Part shown: piece after piece, positions 1 through 8,077 of the stretch
Layout of the letters: each line of letters starts with the position of its first letter
How positions within the stretch are numbered: position 1 is the stretch's first letter
Assembly (NCBI RefSeq): GCF_000376565.1
Contig: NZ_BARG01000046.1
Location: 120,064 to 184,063, forward strand
Source of the DNA: Streptomyces hokutonensis
GTDB lineage: Bacteria > Actinomycetota > Actinomycetes > Streptomycetales > Streptomycetaceae
Direction: 5' to 3'
DNA length: 64,000 bases
Made by a program: the position numbers and the translations under genes
Notes under the pieces: model-generated
Seen by the model: only the letters and a program-made list of their open reading frames with translations
Told to the model about the DNA's origin: nothing
Databases searched by the model: none

Positions 1-326
1 GCGACCAGCTCCAGCAACCCCAGGTCCGCCTCCACGACGTCCTGCCGCGAACCGGGCCGGGTCGCCGCGAGATACCGGGGCAACGTGAGCGCCCCACCCC
101 CCAGATGCACCACGTCCAGCGGACGCCCCGCCTCGGCGACGGTGTCCAGCACATGCCCCAGCCGCCGCGCGTACTCGAACTCCAGATGCGTCGGCGCGTC
201 CAGGTCCACATACGACTGCGGCGCCCCGTCGACGGTCAGCAGCCAGGCCCGTGCCCGATCCACATCGGGCATCAGCTTGGCGGTCCCGTGATCAACGTCC
301 CGGGTCACGGGTATCGGCTCGTTCAC
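1..326 (-). CDS. Spermidine synthase-like methyltransferase-fold protein, N-terminal part
   Basis: This is the first ~108 residues of a gene running off the left edge. It starts at a GTG; the ATG a few bases upstream runs straight into a stop. A leading stretch (VNEPIPVTRDVDHGTAKLMP) is followed by LGHVLDTVAEAGRPLDVVHLGGGALTLPRYLAA, which resembles the Rossmann glycine-rich loop of polyamine aminopropyltransferases and SAM-dependent methyltransferases. Streptomyces spermidine-synthase-like proteins have this opening. The catalytic half lies outside the window, so neither substrate nor reaction can be assigned. Confidence 0.7.
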   Translation of the reverse strand, partial: MNEPIPVTRDVDHGTAKLMPDVDRARAWLLTVDGAPQSYVDLDAPTHLEFEYARRLGHVLDTVAEAGRPLDVVHLGGGALTLPRYLAATRPGSRQDVVEADLGLLELV

Positions 327-596
327 GGGTCCATTGTGCCGGGGTGACGGGAGGCGGCGGGGTCGTGCGGCTTTGTGCGGGCTCGGGCGTGGGGCGTGAG
401 CACGTGAGTCGGAGCGGCCCGGCCCGCGAGGTCGCCCGAGCGCGTGTCCGTGCGGTCGCGCTGTGGAGTTGCCGGTCGTGCCGGACCCGCGACACGCGAG
501 CACGGGCGCGTGAGGGCGCCGGGGCGCGAGGGCGCGAGCCCGTCCGGCGGCACTCCCTCCGGCACTGGAGCCCGTGGGTCGTGTCCCGTCGGTCCG
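327..596. other. Intergenic region with no recognised gene
   Basis: These 270 bases separate the partial gene from the 3' end of the patatin gene. The stretch is extremely GC-rich, with many short GCGCGAG-type repeats. The open frames crossing it on both strands are compositional and match no family I recognise. No clear terminator hairpin or promoter was found. Confidence 0.5.
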
Positions 597-1433
597 TCAG
601 ACCCCCCACACCTTCCCCACCTCCGCCGCGTGCGCCGCCGCCTGTTGCCGTCCCGCGCGGGCGGCCGGCGCGCGTACCGCCGGGTCGAGCGGGTTGCGGC
701 CGTACGCCTTCTTCGCCTCCGGGGACGGATGGACGGCGACCGCGCGGGCCCCCTGTTCCACGAGCCGCCGCGTCTGGTCCGCGGCCGAGGCGAGAGGGCC
801 GCCGCCCACAGCCATCGGGGCGAGGACGACGACCCGGTCGTACCCCTCGGCGAGATGGGCGTTGGCGGACGAGTGGATACCGCCGTCCATCCAGACCCGG
901 CCCTCGATGGGGACCGGAGGCCACACGCCGGGAACCGCGCAGCTCGCGGCGACCGCGTCGGCGAGGGTGGGCCCACTGTCCTTGTCGAAGACCCGCAGCT
1001 CCCCGGTCGCGGTGTCCACCGCGGTGAGGCGCAGGGCGCGGTCGGGCCACTCCGGCGAGACGAGTCGGCTCTCTATCGCCGCCCGCCGGGCCGCCACGTC
1101 GGGCGTCTTGGCGGCGAGTGCCATACGGCCGATCCGCCGGCCGTACGCCTCGGGAGTGCGCGAGGTCAGGGCCGCCGCCACGTAGCGGAACAGCAGGCCG
1201 ACGCCGAGTCGGCTCGGGATCTCGCCCTCGGGGGGCGTGAGTTGGCGCTCGTAGAGTTCCTTGATTGTGCCCGCCAGCAGCTGCGCGCCGACGCTCGAAC
1301 CCGCCGACGTACCGATCACGACATCGGCGTCGCCGAGATCCACGCCCGCCTCACCCAGCCCGTACAGCATCCCGGCCATCCAGCCGATACCGCTGATGCC
1401 CCCGCCGCCCAGCACAAGTGCCTTGCCCGCCAT
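597..1433 (-). CDS. Patatin-like phospholipase family protein
   Basis: A 278-residue serine acyl hydrolase of the patatin fold. Visible motifs: the oxyanion-hole glycine run LGGGGISGIGW at residues 8-18, the nucleophile elbow GTSAGS with Ser43, and the DGG motif (WMDGGIHSS, about residue 200) supplying the catalytic Asp of the Ser-Asp dyad. There is no signal peptide or membrane segment, so it is probably cytoplasmic. Start is ATG at 1433. It lies downstream of tuf3 on the same strand, but the tuf3 terminator and 150 bases separate them, so it is probably transcribed on its own. The physiological lipid substrate cannot be read from sequence. Confidence 0.85.
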   Translation of the reverse strand: MAGKALVLGGGGISGIGWMAGMLYGLGEAGVDLGDADVVIGTSAGSSVGAQLLAGTIKELYERQLTPPEGEIPSRLGVGLLFRYVAAALTSRTPEAYGRRIGRMALAAKTPDVAARRAAIESRLVSPEWPDRALRLTAVDTATGELRVFDKDSGPTLADAVAASCAVPGVWPPVPIEGRVWMDGGIHSSANAHLAEGYDRVVVLAPMAVGGGPLASAADQTRRLVEQGARAVAVHPSPEAKKAYGRNPLDPAVRAPAARAGRQQAAAHAAEVGKVWGV

Positions 1434-1546
1434 GGTGCCCCGCCTCTCCGTCGCTCGCCACGACTGCTTCCGCGATCAAGTCTTGCGCACGGCACTGACA
1501 ATGACCGCTGCGGGCCGGGCGGGACCACCCCGCCTCGGACGCGCGA

Positions 1547-1576
1547 AGGTGCCCGCCCCCGCAGGGACGGGCACCT
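1547..1576 (-). terminator. Probable tuf3 terminator hairpin
   Basis: A perfect 9-bp stem, AGGTGCCCG (1547-1555) with CGGGCACCT (1568-1576), extendable by CCC/GGG around a single bulge. It begins 7 bases past the tuf3 stop codon. A U-tract is absent, as is usual in streptomycetes. Position and strength make an intrinsic terminator likely. Confidence 0.7.
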
Positions 1577-1583
1577 CGCTCCT

Positions 1584-2753
1584 TCAGCCGACCTCCGTCA
1601 CCGTGCCCGCGCCGACCGTCCGGCCGCCCTCGCGGATCGCGAAGCCGAGCCCCGGCTCCAACGGGACCTCACGGCCCAGCTCGACCGACATCGTGACGGT
1701 GTCCCCGGGCCGCGCGACCGCCGTCTCGCCGAGGTCGATGTCGCCGACCACGTCCGCGGTGCGGATGTAGAACTGCGGCCGGTAGCCGGTCGACACCGCG
1801 GTCGTCCGGCCGCCCTCGCGGGCCGACAGGACGTACACCTGCGCCGAGAAGCGACGGCTGGGCACGACGCTGCCGGGCGCCGCGACGATGTGCCCGCGAC
1901 GGACCGCGTCGCGCGGCACCCCGCGCAGCAGCAGCGCCACGCTGTCCCCGGCCTGCGCCTCCTCCATGGGCTTGCCGAAGGTCTCCAGGCCCGTGACCAC
2001 CGTCTCGACGGCGGCCCCGAGCACTTCGATCCGGTCGCCCACCCGGACCGTGCCGCGCTCGATCGCGCCCGTGACGACTGTCCCGCGCCCGGTGATGGTG
2101 AGCACGTTCTCGACCGGCAGCAGGAACGGCGCGTCCAAATACCGCTCGGGCATGGGCACATAGGTGTCCACGGCGTCGAGCAGCGCGTCGATCGACGCCG
2201 TCCAACGGGGGTCCCCCTCAAGGGCCTTGAGGCCGGACACCCGTACGACGGGTACGGAGTCGCCGCCGTAGCCGTTCGCGGTGAGCAGTTCCCGGACCTC
2301 CAGCTCCACGAGGTCGGTGAGCTCCTCGTCACCCGCGTCGGCCTTGTTGAGCGCGACCACGATGTGGTCGACGCCCACCTGCCGGGCGAGCAGCACGTGC
2401 TCGGCGGTCTGCGGCATGATCCCGTCGAGCGCGGAGACGACGAGGATCGCCCCGTCGAGCTGCGCGGCCCCGGTGACCATGTTCTTGACGTAGTCGGCGT
2501 GGCCGGGCATGTCCACGTGCGCGTAGTGCCGGGTGTCGGTCTCGTACTCGACGTGCGCGATGTTGATGGTGATGCCGCGCGCGGCCTCCTCCGGCGCCCG
2601 GTCGATGCGGTCGAACGGGACGAAGGTGGACGCGCCGCGCTCGGCGAGGACCTTGGTGATGGCGGCGGTCAGGGTGGTCTTGCCGTGGTCGACATGGCCC
2701 ATCGTGCCGATGTTCAGATGCGGTTTCGTGCGGACGTATGCCGTCTTGGACAT
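1584..2753 (-). CDS. tuf3: Translation elongation factor EF-Tu3 (divergent, cysteine-free)
   Basis: A 389-residue EF-Tu, against about 397 for the usual actinobacterial EF-Tu1. It delivers aminoacyl-tRNA to the ribosome as the GTP complex. Visible motifs: P-loop GHVDHGKT (residues 19-26), switch I GITIN, DMPGHADY (normally DCPGHADY), NKAD (normally NKCD), and the domain 3 tail FAIREGGRTVGAGTVTEV. Start is ATG 2753, preceded by GAGGTACC; the frame stays open upstream but has no EF-Tu homology there. It stands alone, not in a str operon, which together with its divergence marks it as the tuf3 class. That class is reported in S. coelicolor as non-essential and stringent-response-linked. The translated protein contains no cysteine at all. 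Ala is kept at the kirromycin position in FAIREGG. Confidence 0.93.
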   Translation of the reverse strand: MSKTAYVRTKPHLNIGTMGHVDHGKTTLTAAITKVLAERGASTFVPFDRIDRAPEEAARGITINIAHVEYETDTRHYAHVDMPGHADYVKNMVTGAAQLDGAILVVSALDGIMPQTAEHVLLARQVGVDHIVVALNKADAGDEELTDLVELEVRELLTANGYGGDSVPVVRVSGLKALEGDPRWTASIDALLDAVDTYVPMPERYLDAPFLLPVENVLTITGRGTVVTGAIERGTVRVGDRIEVLGAAVETVVTGLETFGKPMEEAQAGDSVALLLRGVPRDAVRRGHIVAAPGSVVPSRRFSAQVYVLSAREGGRTTAVSTGYRPQFYIRTADVVGDIDLGETAVARPGDTVTMSVELGREVPLEPGLGFAIREGGRTVGAGTVTEVG

Positions 2754-3019
2754 GGCGGTACCTCGAAGCCTGGTGAAGTGGATTGCGGGGACCCCGAGGA
2801 CTCGCCGACCCTCCCCCTGCGGGGTCCGCCGGACGATCCGGAGAGGGTCAGCTTCGGGCGCCGTCGACTGTGGCGACGAGTGCGGGAACGGCAGCCTTCG
2901 GGGCATCCGCGACCGCGGATGCTGCGAGGTGGAAGGCGTACCGGAACATGACGCCGATCATTGCCGACGCTTTGCCCCACGTCGAACGATTTATCAGCAG
3001 CCGGACTTCAGAAGGGACT

Positions 3020-3754
3020 TCATGCCCCGATGTTCTTCAGGGCCTCGCGCACCGACAGCGGCGCGAACCGCCCCTTCTCCCGGGCCAGGAAGCCCCGCAC
3101 CGCCTCCGGGTCCGTCTTCGCGTACTCGCGCAGGCACCAGCCGATCGCCTTGCGGATGAAGAAGTCGGGGTGCCCGGACTGGCGCAGGCAGTACGCGAAG
3201 AGGCGTTCGGTGTCGGTGCGTTCCTTGTAGCGCAGCTGGTGGAGCAGGGCCGTACGGGCGACCCACAGGTCGTCGTCGACGATCCACGCGTCCATGTCGG
3301 CCGTCAGCTTCGGATCGGCGGCGACCAGGCCTCCCACTACGTGGGAGGCGAGTGCGTCGACGGTGTCCCACCAGGGGACCGTGGAGACGAGATGCCGGGC
3401 GACGGGCAGGAAGCCGGACGTGCAGTGCCTCACATGGCTGCGCAGATAGTCCACCGCGAAGTACTGGTACTCGCGCTCGGGCAGTTCCCAGCAGCGCAGG
3501 GCGATCGCGGTGCAGTCGGTCTCGTCGGGGCGGGGCGTGCCCTCCAGGACCGTGCGGGACAAAGCCCTGCGTACGGGCGTGGTCAGACCGAGGAAGGGCG
3601 CGATGTCCTTCATGTAGGCCCGCATCGGTACGGCCCGTTCCGGGTCGGCCGCGGCGGCGTACGTGGCGGTGAGCCGCTCCAGCACGGTGTCGGCGAGAAC
3701 ACTGCCCGGCACCTCCACGGTGCCCGCACCTGTGACGCTCATGAGACGAACCAT
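3020..3754 (-). CDS. DNA alkylation repair protein, AlkD-like
   Basis: A 244-residue all-helical protein of the AlkD/DNA alkylation repair family, built from HEAT-like repeats that grip DNA and release N3/N7-alkylated bases. Typical stretches are visible: the MRAYMKDIAPFLGL start of the fold, the aromatic WELPEREYQYFAVDYL helix, WWDTVDALASHVVG and FFIRKAIGWCLREYAK. The last contains the R-x-A-IGW-x-LREY signature near the C terminus. ATG 3754 is used; ATG 3742, four codons in, is possible. It is divergent from the VTT gene with only 38 bases between start codons. Confidence 0.85.
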   Translation of the reverse strand: MVRLMSVTGAGTVEVPGSVLADTVLERLTATYAAAADPERAVPMRAYMKDIAPFLGLTTPVRRALSRTVLEGTPRPDETDCTAIALRCWELPEREYQYFAVDYLRSHVRHCTSGFLPVARHLVSTVPWWDTVDALASHVVGGLVAADPKLTADMDAWIVDDDLWVARTALLHQLRYKERTDTERLFAYCLRQSGHPDFFIRKAIGWCLREYAKTDPEAVRGFLAREKGRFAPLSVREALKNIGA

Positions 3755-3779
3755 ACGGCGATCACATACACAGGTCGGT

Positions 3780-3792
3780 TAGGGTCGCCGAC
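3780..3792 (+). promoter_or_regulatory. Leaderless-type -10 element
   Basis: TAGGGT (3780-3785) fits the TAnnnT -10 consensus and is followed by exactly seven bases before the ATG at 3793, which has no Shine-Dalgarno sequence. This is the arrangement of leaderless actinomycete mRNAs. Confidence 0.55.
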
Positions 3793-4623
3793 ATGCTCGC
3801 CGATGCCACCACCCGCTCTGGGGGCACCGCCACGGCCACTCCCCAGGCCCCAGCCCAGATCACCGCCACGGAGCTCGCCGCAGTCGTGACCGTCCCCACG
3901 GCCCCCTCCGTCGTCGCCGTCGCGCCCGTGCTGCCCGTCGTCCCGACCGGCTTCGCCGCGCGCTGCACGAGAGCCCTGCTCTCACCGTGGTCCCGGCTGT
4001 CGCTGCTCCTCGTCCTGCTCGCCGGGGCGGCTTCGACCGTGCTGCTCTTCCACCCGCAGAGACTCCTCTCCGACGGCTGGCCGCCCCAACTCACCGGCGC
4101 CATGGCGGCGTTGGTGTTCGCCGCGGCCTACGGCCTGTGCAGCGTGGCGTTCGTACCACGTCCGCTGCTCAACCTCGCGGCGGGCGCGCTGTTCGGCTCC
4201 CAGGTGGGCACCGCGTCGGCGCTGGCGGGCACGGTGCTCGGGGCCGGGATCTCGTTCGGTCTCGGCCGCGTGCTGGGCCAGGACGCGCTGCGCCCGCTGC
4301 TGCGGGGCCGATGGCTCAAGGCGGCGGACGGGCAGCTCAGCAAGCACGGCTTCCGTTCGATGATGGCGGCCCGGCTGTTCCCGGGACTGCCGTTCTGGGG
4401 CGTGAACTACTGCGCCGCCGTCTCCCGCATGCGCTGGATGCCGTTCCTGATCGCGACCGCGCTCGGGTCGCTGCCGAACACGGCCGCGTACGTCGTCGCC
4501 GGCGCCCGGGCCTCCAGCCCCACGTCTCCGGCCTTCCTGATCGCCATGGCCTGTATCGCCCTCCCGGCCCTCGGCGGCGCGGTGGTGGCCTGGCGCAAGC
4601 GCCACCACCTGCGCCCCCAGTGA
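3793..4623 (+). CDS. TVP38/TMEM64 (VTT domain) membrane protein
   Basis: A 276-residue integral membrane protein. After an Ala/Pro/Thr-rich N terminus (~55 residues) comes a membrane segment (LSLLLVLLAGAASTVLLF), then the VTT/DedA-like core. The core has FVPRPLLNLAAGALFG, the glycine-rich re-entrant loop GTASALAGTVLGAGISFGLGR, and the signature RLFPGLPFWGVNYCAAVSRM. The family is linked to lipid scrambling and membrane homeostasis; no substrate is implied here. Translation is probably leaderless. The 3' end converges on the thiolase with 4 bases between stops. Confidence 0.85.
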   Translation: MLADATTRSGGTATATPQAPAQITATELAAVVTVPTAPSVVAVAPVLPVVPTGFAARCTRALLSPWSRLSLLLVLLAGAASTVLLFHPQRLLSDGWPPQLTGAMAALVFAAAYGLCSVAFVPRPLLNLAAGALFGSQVGTASALAGTVLGAGISFGLGRVLGQDALRPLLRGRWLKAADGQLSKHGFRSMMAARLFPGLPFWGVNYCAAVSRMRWMPFLIATALGSLPNTAAYVVAGARASSPTSPAFLIAMACIALPALGGAVVAWRKRHHLRPQ

Positions 4624-4627
4624 CGCG

Positions 4628-5797
4628 TCAGACCGCCTCAATGATCATCGCGTTGGCGAGGCCCCCGGCCTCGCACATCGTCTGCAGCCCGTAGCGCGCT
4701 CCCCGGTCCCGCATCGCGTGCACGAGCGTGGTCGTCAGCCGGGTGCCGCTCGCGCCGAGCGGGTGGCCGATCGCGATGGCCCCGCCGTGCACGTTGACCT
4801 TGGCGAGATCCGCGCCCGTCTCCTGCTGCCAGGCCAGAACGACGCTGGAGAACGCCTCGTTGACCTCGAACAGGTCGATGTCGTCGAGGGTGAGCGAGGC
4901 CCTGCGCAGCACCTTCTCGGTGGCCGGTATGACACCGGTGAGCATGAGCAGCGGGTCGGAGCCGGTCACCGCGAAGCTGTGCAGCCGGGCGAGCGGGCGC
5001 AGCCCGAGCCGCGCCGCGGTCTCGCTGGACGTGATCAGGACGGCGGAGGCCCCGTCGTTGATCGGGCTGGAGTTGCCGGCGGTGATGTTCCACTCGATCC
5101 CCGGGAACCGCTCGGCCCAACTCGGGTCGTAGAAGGCGGGCTTGAGGCCGCCCAGGACCTCGGCGGTGCTCCCGGGCCGTACGCACTCGTCGCGCGTGGC
5201 GCCCGCCAGGGGTGTCACCTGGGCGTCGAACAGGCCCGCGTCCCAGGCGGCGGCCGCCTTGTGGTGCGAGGAGAGGGCGAACTCGTCCAACTGGTCGCGG
5301 GTCATCGACCACTTGGCGGCGATGAGTTCGGCGCTGATGCCCTGCGGGACCAGACCCTCCGGGTAGCGTGCGGCGACTCCGGGACCGAAGGGGTCCGTGC
5401 CGGGCAGCACGGCCGACCCCATCGGCACCCGCCCCATGGACTCCACTCCGCAGGCCACGACCAGGTCGTACGCCCCCGAGAGCACGCCCTGCGCCGCGAA
5501 GTGCACGGCCTGCTGGGAGGAACCGCACTGGCGGTCCACCGTGGTCGCGGGCACCGACTCCGGGAAGCCCGCCGACAGCACGGCCTGCCGGGTGATGTTG
5601 ACGGACTGCTCACCGACCTGGGTGACCGTGCCGCCGATGACGTCGTCGATGAGGGCCGGGTCGATCCCGGTGCGCTCGACGAGGGTGCGCAGGGTGTGCG
5701 AGAGGAGTTCGACGGGGTGGACCTGGGCGAGGGAGCCGTTCGGCTTGCCCTTGCCCACGGGGGTGCGTACGGCTTCGACGATCACTGCGTCACGCAT
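4628..5797 (-). CDS. Acetyl-CoA acyltransferase (thiolase)
   Basis: A 389-residue thiolase, full length for the family. It condenses or cleaves acyl-CoA/acetoacetyl-CoA. All catalytic residues are present: nucleophile Cys91 in DRQCGSSQQ, His345 in GGAIAIGHPLGASG, and Cys375 in MCEAGG. Start is ATG 5797, with GGAGG eight bases upstream; the open frame beyond it is a shadow. It is divergent from an HxlR regulator across a 120-base promoter region carrying a repeated motif, so that regulator probably controls it. Degradative versus biosynthetic use cannot be told from sequence. Confidence 0.93.
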   Translation of the reverse strand: MRDAVIVEAVRTPVGKGKPNGSLAQVHPVELLSHTLRTLVERTGIDPALIDDVIGGTVTQVGEQSVNITRQAVLSAGFPESVPATTVDRQCGSSQQAVHFAAQGVLSGAYDLVVACGVESMGRVPMGSAVLPGTDPFGPGVAARYPEGLVPQGISAELIAAKWSMTRDQLDEFALSSHHKAAAAWDAGLFDAQVTPLAGATRDECVRPGSTAEVLGGLKPAFYDPSWAERFPGIEWNITAGNSSPINDGASAVLITSSETAARLGLRPLARLHSFAVTGSDPLLMLTGVIPATEKVLRRASLTLDDIDLFEVNEAFSSVVLAWQQETGADLAKVNVHGGAIAIGHPLGASGTRLTTTLVHAMRDRGARYGLQTMCEAGGLANAMIIEAV

Positions 5798-5853
5798 GAT
5801 GCGGGCCTCCAGGATGACCAGCCAGAAAGAGCGACCAGAACTACCAGTGAGTA

Positions 5854-5910
5854 GGAAATCCAAACTCACCATAACGCGGTCAGTTGGAAAATCAAACCCT
5901 CCCCTAGACT
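5854..5910. promoter_or_regulatory. Divergent promoter with direct-repeat operator for thiolase/HxlR
   Basis: Two AT-rich near-copies in an otherwise GC-rich region: GGAAATCCAAAC (5854-5865) and GGAAAATCAAAC (5886-5897), 32 bp apart, about three helical turns. TAGACT (5905-5910) lies seven bases before the regulator ATG and makes a leaderless -10, with TTGGAA (5884-5889 region) as a possible -35 overlapping the second copy. That placement would suit autorepression. The binding protein is inferred. Confidence 0.5.
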
Positions 5911-5917
5911 GGACGCC

Positions 5918-6406
5918 ATGGCCCCTCCCAAAGACAAGCCCGGCCCCAAAGACCCGCGCCCCTGCTCGATCGCCGACGCCCTCGCGCTCGTCGGCGAGAA
6001 GTACTCCCTGCTCGTCCTGCGGGAGGTGTGCCTGGGCAATCGCCGCTTCGACCAGCTGGTCCGCAACATCGGTGCCCCGCGCGACGTCCTGGCCACCCGG
6101 CTGCGCCGCCTCGTCGACGCCGGGATCCTCACCCGGCGGACGTACAGCGAACACCCGCAGCGCTTCGAGTACCGGCCCACCGAGGCGGGCCTCGAACTGG
6201 AGCCGGTCCTGATGACCCTCATGGCATGGGGCGACCGTCATCTGAGAAAAGACGACGACCGCCCCATGGTGGTCGAGCACAGCTGCGGCAACGAACTGGT
6301 CCCGACCGTCACCTGCACGGCCTGCGGAGCCCCGGTCCGCCACGAGGACCTGACGGCCCACCCGCAGGCGCCGGGCTGGACCGTGACGGGCCCGGCAGCG
6401 GCGTAG
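5918..6406 (+). CDS. HxlR-family transcriptional regulator with C-terminal zinc-ribbon-like tail
   Basis: A 162-residue winged-helix regulator. The HxlR core opens with CSIADALALVGEKYSLLVLREV (conserved Cys16 of the family) and continues through RFDQLVRNIGAPRDVLATRLRRL, the recognition helix region, and the wing ending in EYRPTEAGLEL. The last ~50 residues are extra. They contain HSCGNELVPTVTCTACGAPV, a set of cysteines resembling a small metal-binding ribbon. Some actinobacterial HxlR proteins carry such a tail. It is divergent from the thiolase and probably regulates it and itself. Translation appears leaderless. Confidence 0.85.
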   Translation: MAPPKDKPGPKDPRPCSIADALALVGEKYSLLVLREVCLGNRRFDQLVRNIGAPRDVLATRLRRLVDAGILTRRTYSEHPQRFEYRPTEAGLELEPVLMTLMAWGDRHLRKDDDRPMVVEHSCGNELVPTVTCTACGAPVRHEDLTAHPQAPGWTVTGPAAA

Positions 6407-6419
6407 AAACCGCTCGGCC

Positions 6420-7154
6420 TCAGACGGTTCCCTTGTAGACGTCGTAGACGTCCAACCGCCCGCACATCCCGAACTTCCCGTACGCCGAAGGCTGTTCGGC
6501 CCGTACGGCGGCGTCGGCGAGGTGGGAGACGTCGCCCCGGTCGAGCCGGTCGAGCTGCTCCCCCGTGGCCGCGGCGGCGGCCCGCGCACCACGCTCCCAG
6601 CGCTCGCGCCACTCCACGAGCCGGGGCCGTACCAGCGCGGCGGCGGCCCGGTGGAACGCAGCAAGCGCTTCCGGTCCGTCGGCGGAGCGCAGCGCCTCGT
6701 AGCCCTCCAGGGCGAGGTCGCGGCGGGCCCGGGCGACCCGTTCCTGTTCGGCCTCGGGCGCGTCGGCCGGGATGACGGTGACGGCGGCGTACGTCTCCGG
6801 GTCGGTGAGGTACTGCGGGGGCAGGGTGAGCACCGCGTCGCCCGCCTCGGGGAGCCCGCTGTTCTGCATGAGGACGGTGATGCGCAGCTCGCCCTCGTTG
6901 ACGAGCCGGTGGATGGTCCCGGGCGTGAACCAGGCGACCGTTCCGGCCGCGAGCGGTGTGACCTCGTACCCGGTCGCCGTGAGCGTCTGCACCGCACCCC
7001 GCCCGCCGGTGACGACGTACCCCTCCGAACAGGTCAGGTGCATATGGGGAGTTCCGCCGCACACCCCGCCGTCGACCTCGGCCGGCCAGTCGTAGACGGA
7101 CAGGTGCGAGACGGCGACCCCGCCCGGCAGTCCGCCGAAACCCTGCGCGCTCAC
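6420..7154 (-). CDS. Cupin-domain protein
   Basis: A 244-residue protein with one N-terminal cupin. It contains GGTPHMHLTCSEGYVVTGGRGAVQ (histidine-bearing motif 1) and TVAWFTPGTIHRLVNEGELRITVLMQN (motif 2, with PGTIHR). It is followed by a helical C-terminal part of unknown role. The start is GTG 7154, chosen because GTGA overlaps the stop of the upstream DUF6807 gene by four bases, implying translational coupling. As third gene of a dehydrogenase/DUF6807/cupin operon it probably acts in sugar or sugar-acid catabolism as an isomerase, metal enzyme or sensor; the substrate is unknown. Confidence 0.8.
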   Translation of the reverse strand: MSAQGFGGLPGGVAVSHLSVYDWPAEVDGGVCGGTPHMHLTCSEGYVVTGGRGAVQTLTATGYEVTPLAAGTVAWFTPGTIHRLVNEGELRITVLMQNSGLPEAGDAVLTLPPQYLTDPETYAAVTVIPADAPEAEQERVARARRDLALEGYEALRSADGPEALAAFHRAAAALVRPRLVEWRERWERGARAAAAATGEQLDRLDRGDVSHLADAAVRAEQPSAYGKFGMCGRLDVYDVYKGTV

Positions 7155-8077
7155 CACGGCCGCGCCTCCAGGTACTTGGCGATCTCCTCCCGTTCCCATG
7201 CACCGTCGGCGACGACGACCCGGTAGCGCCGGGTGAGCGTGTCGCCGGGATCGAGCACCAGCTCGTCGTAGAAGGCGTAGGAGGGGGCGATTCCCGCGAA
7301 CGGCTCGTTGCGTACGAACCAGTGGTCGGGGTGAGTGCCCTCGGCGCCGGTGTGATCGTTCTCAGGGGCGTGCGCGAAGACGATCGTCGCGTGGCCGTCG
7401 GTGCCGTCGTGCTCTCCGGAGACGGCGAGCCAGGGGCCCTGGGAGCCCATCAGCCCGGGGCCCTCGCCGTCGGGGCCGATGATGCGGCCGTCGCGGAAGG
7501 CGCGCGGGCCGCGCCAGAACAGGCCCGTGTAGCCGGCCGCCTCGCGTCCGTGGGTGGTCGGGCTGCCGAACAGCAGCGGCTCGTCGCGGCGGTTGGTCAC
7601 GGCGCTCGTCCAGGTCAGCGCCCAGGAGCCCGACTCCGTGTCGACGTCGTGCACCTCGATCCGGCGCTGTTCGTCGGCCCAGAGCTCGCCGCTGTACGGG
7701 TGCCAGGTGAGCCGTTCGGCGATGACCAGACGGTCCTCGTCGGCGTCGATCTCGTCGAAGGCGACGTGGGCCATCGAGCCGACCCGCTCCGGTAGTTCGA
7801 GATACCCCTCGCCGTGGACGTATGTGTTGCCGCCCCACAGGTTCTGGCCCGAGAGATGCGAGGCGGTGAACTGCAGGCCCTTGTGCCAGCGGTGGTCGTT
7901 GGGCCGGTAGTCCGTGACGATGTCGCCGGCCAGGGTCCGGATCGGGTGGAGGTACGGCTTCGGCGCCTCCCAGGCCGCCTCGGGCCGGTAGACGTAGCTG
8001 AACAGCTCGACGCCGGTGGCCGGTTCGGTGACCGTGATGCGGTCGCCGTGGGCGTGGACGATACGCAGGCCGGTCAT
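7151..8077 (-). CDS. DUF6807 (PmoA-like) family protein
   Basis: A 308-residue protein matching the DUF6807 family, often labelled PmoA in databases although it is unrelated to the membrane subunit of methane monooxygenase. Recognisable blocks are RPYLHPIRTL-like YLHPIRTLAG, NDHRWHKGLQF, NLWGGNTYVHG and FGSPTTHGREAAGYTGLFWRGPR. The fold is all beta, resembling galactose-mutarotase superfamily proteins. It overlaps the upstream dehydrogenase by ATGA and the downstream cupin by GTGA, so the three are one translationally coupled operon. The pairing with Gfo/Idh dehydrogenases suggests catabolism of an unusual sugar. Confidence 0.85.
   Translation of the reverse strand: MTGLRIVHAHGDRITVTEPATGVELFSYVYRPEAAWEAPKPYLHPIRTLAGDIVTDYRPNDHRWHKGLQFTASHLSGQNLWGGNTYVHGEGYLELPERVGSMAHVAFDEIDADEDRLVIAERLTWHPYSGELWADEQRRIEVHDVDTESGSWALTWTSAVTNRRDEPLLFGSPTTHGREAAGYTGLFWRGPRAFRDGRIIGPDGEGPGLMGSQGPWLAVSGEHDGTDGHATIVFAHAPENDHTGAEGTHPDHWFVRNEPFAGIAPSYAFYDELVLDPGDTLTRRYRVVVADGAWEREEIAKYLEARPW

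Noticed and set aside
1584..2753. Self-resistance EF-Tu for kirromycin-type antibiotics
   Set aside because: Ala is retained in the FAIREGG motif where kirromycin-resistant forms change it, and no elfamycin biosynthesis genes are present.
444..2951. 835-codon open frame on the + strand
   Set aside because: It runs antisense through the patatin and tuf3 genes. Its translation is Arg/Gly/Asp-rich with no family motif, a GC-frame shadow.
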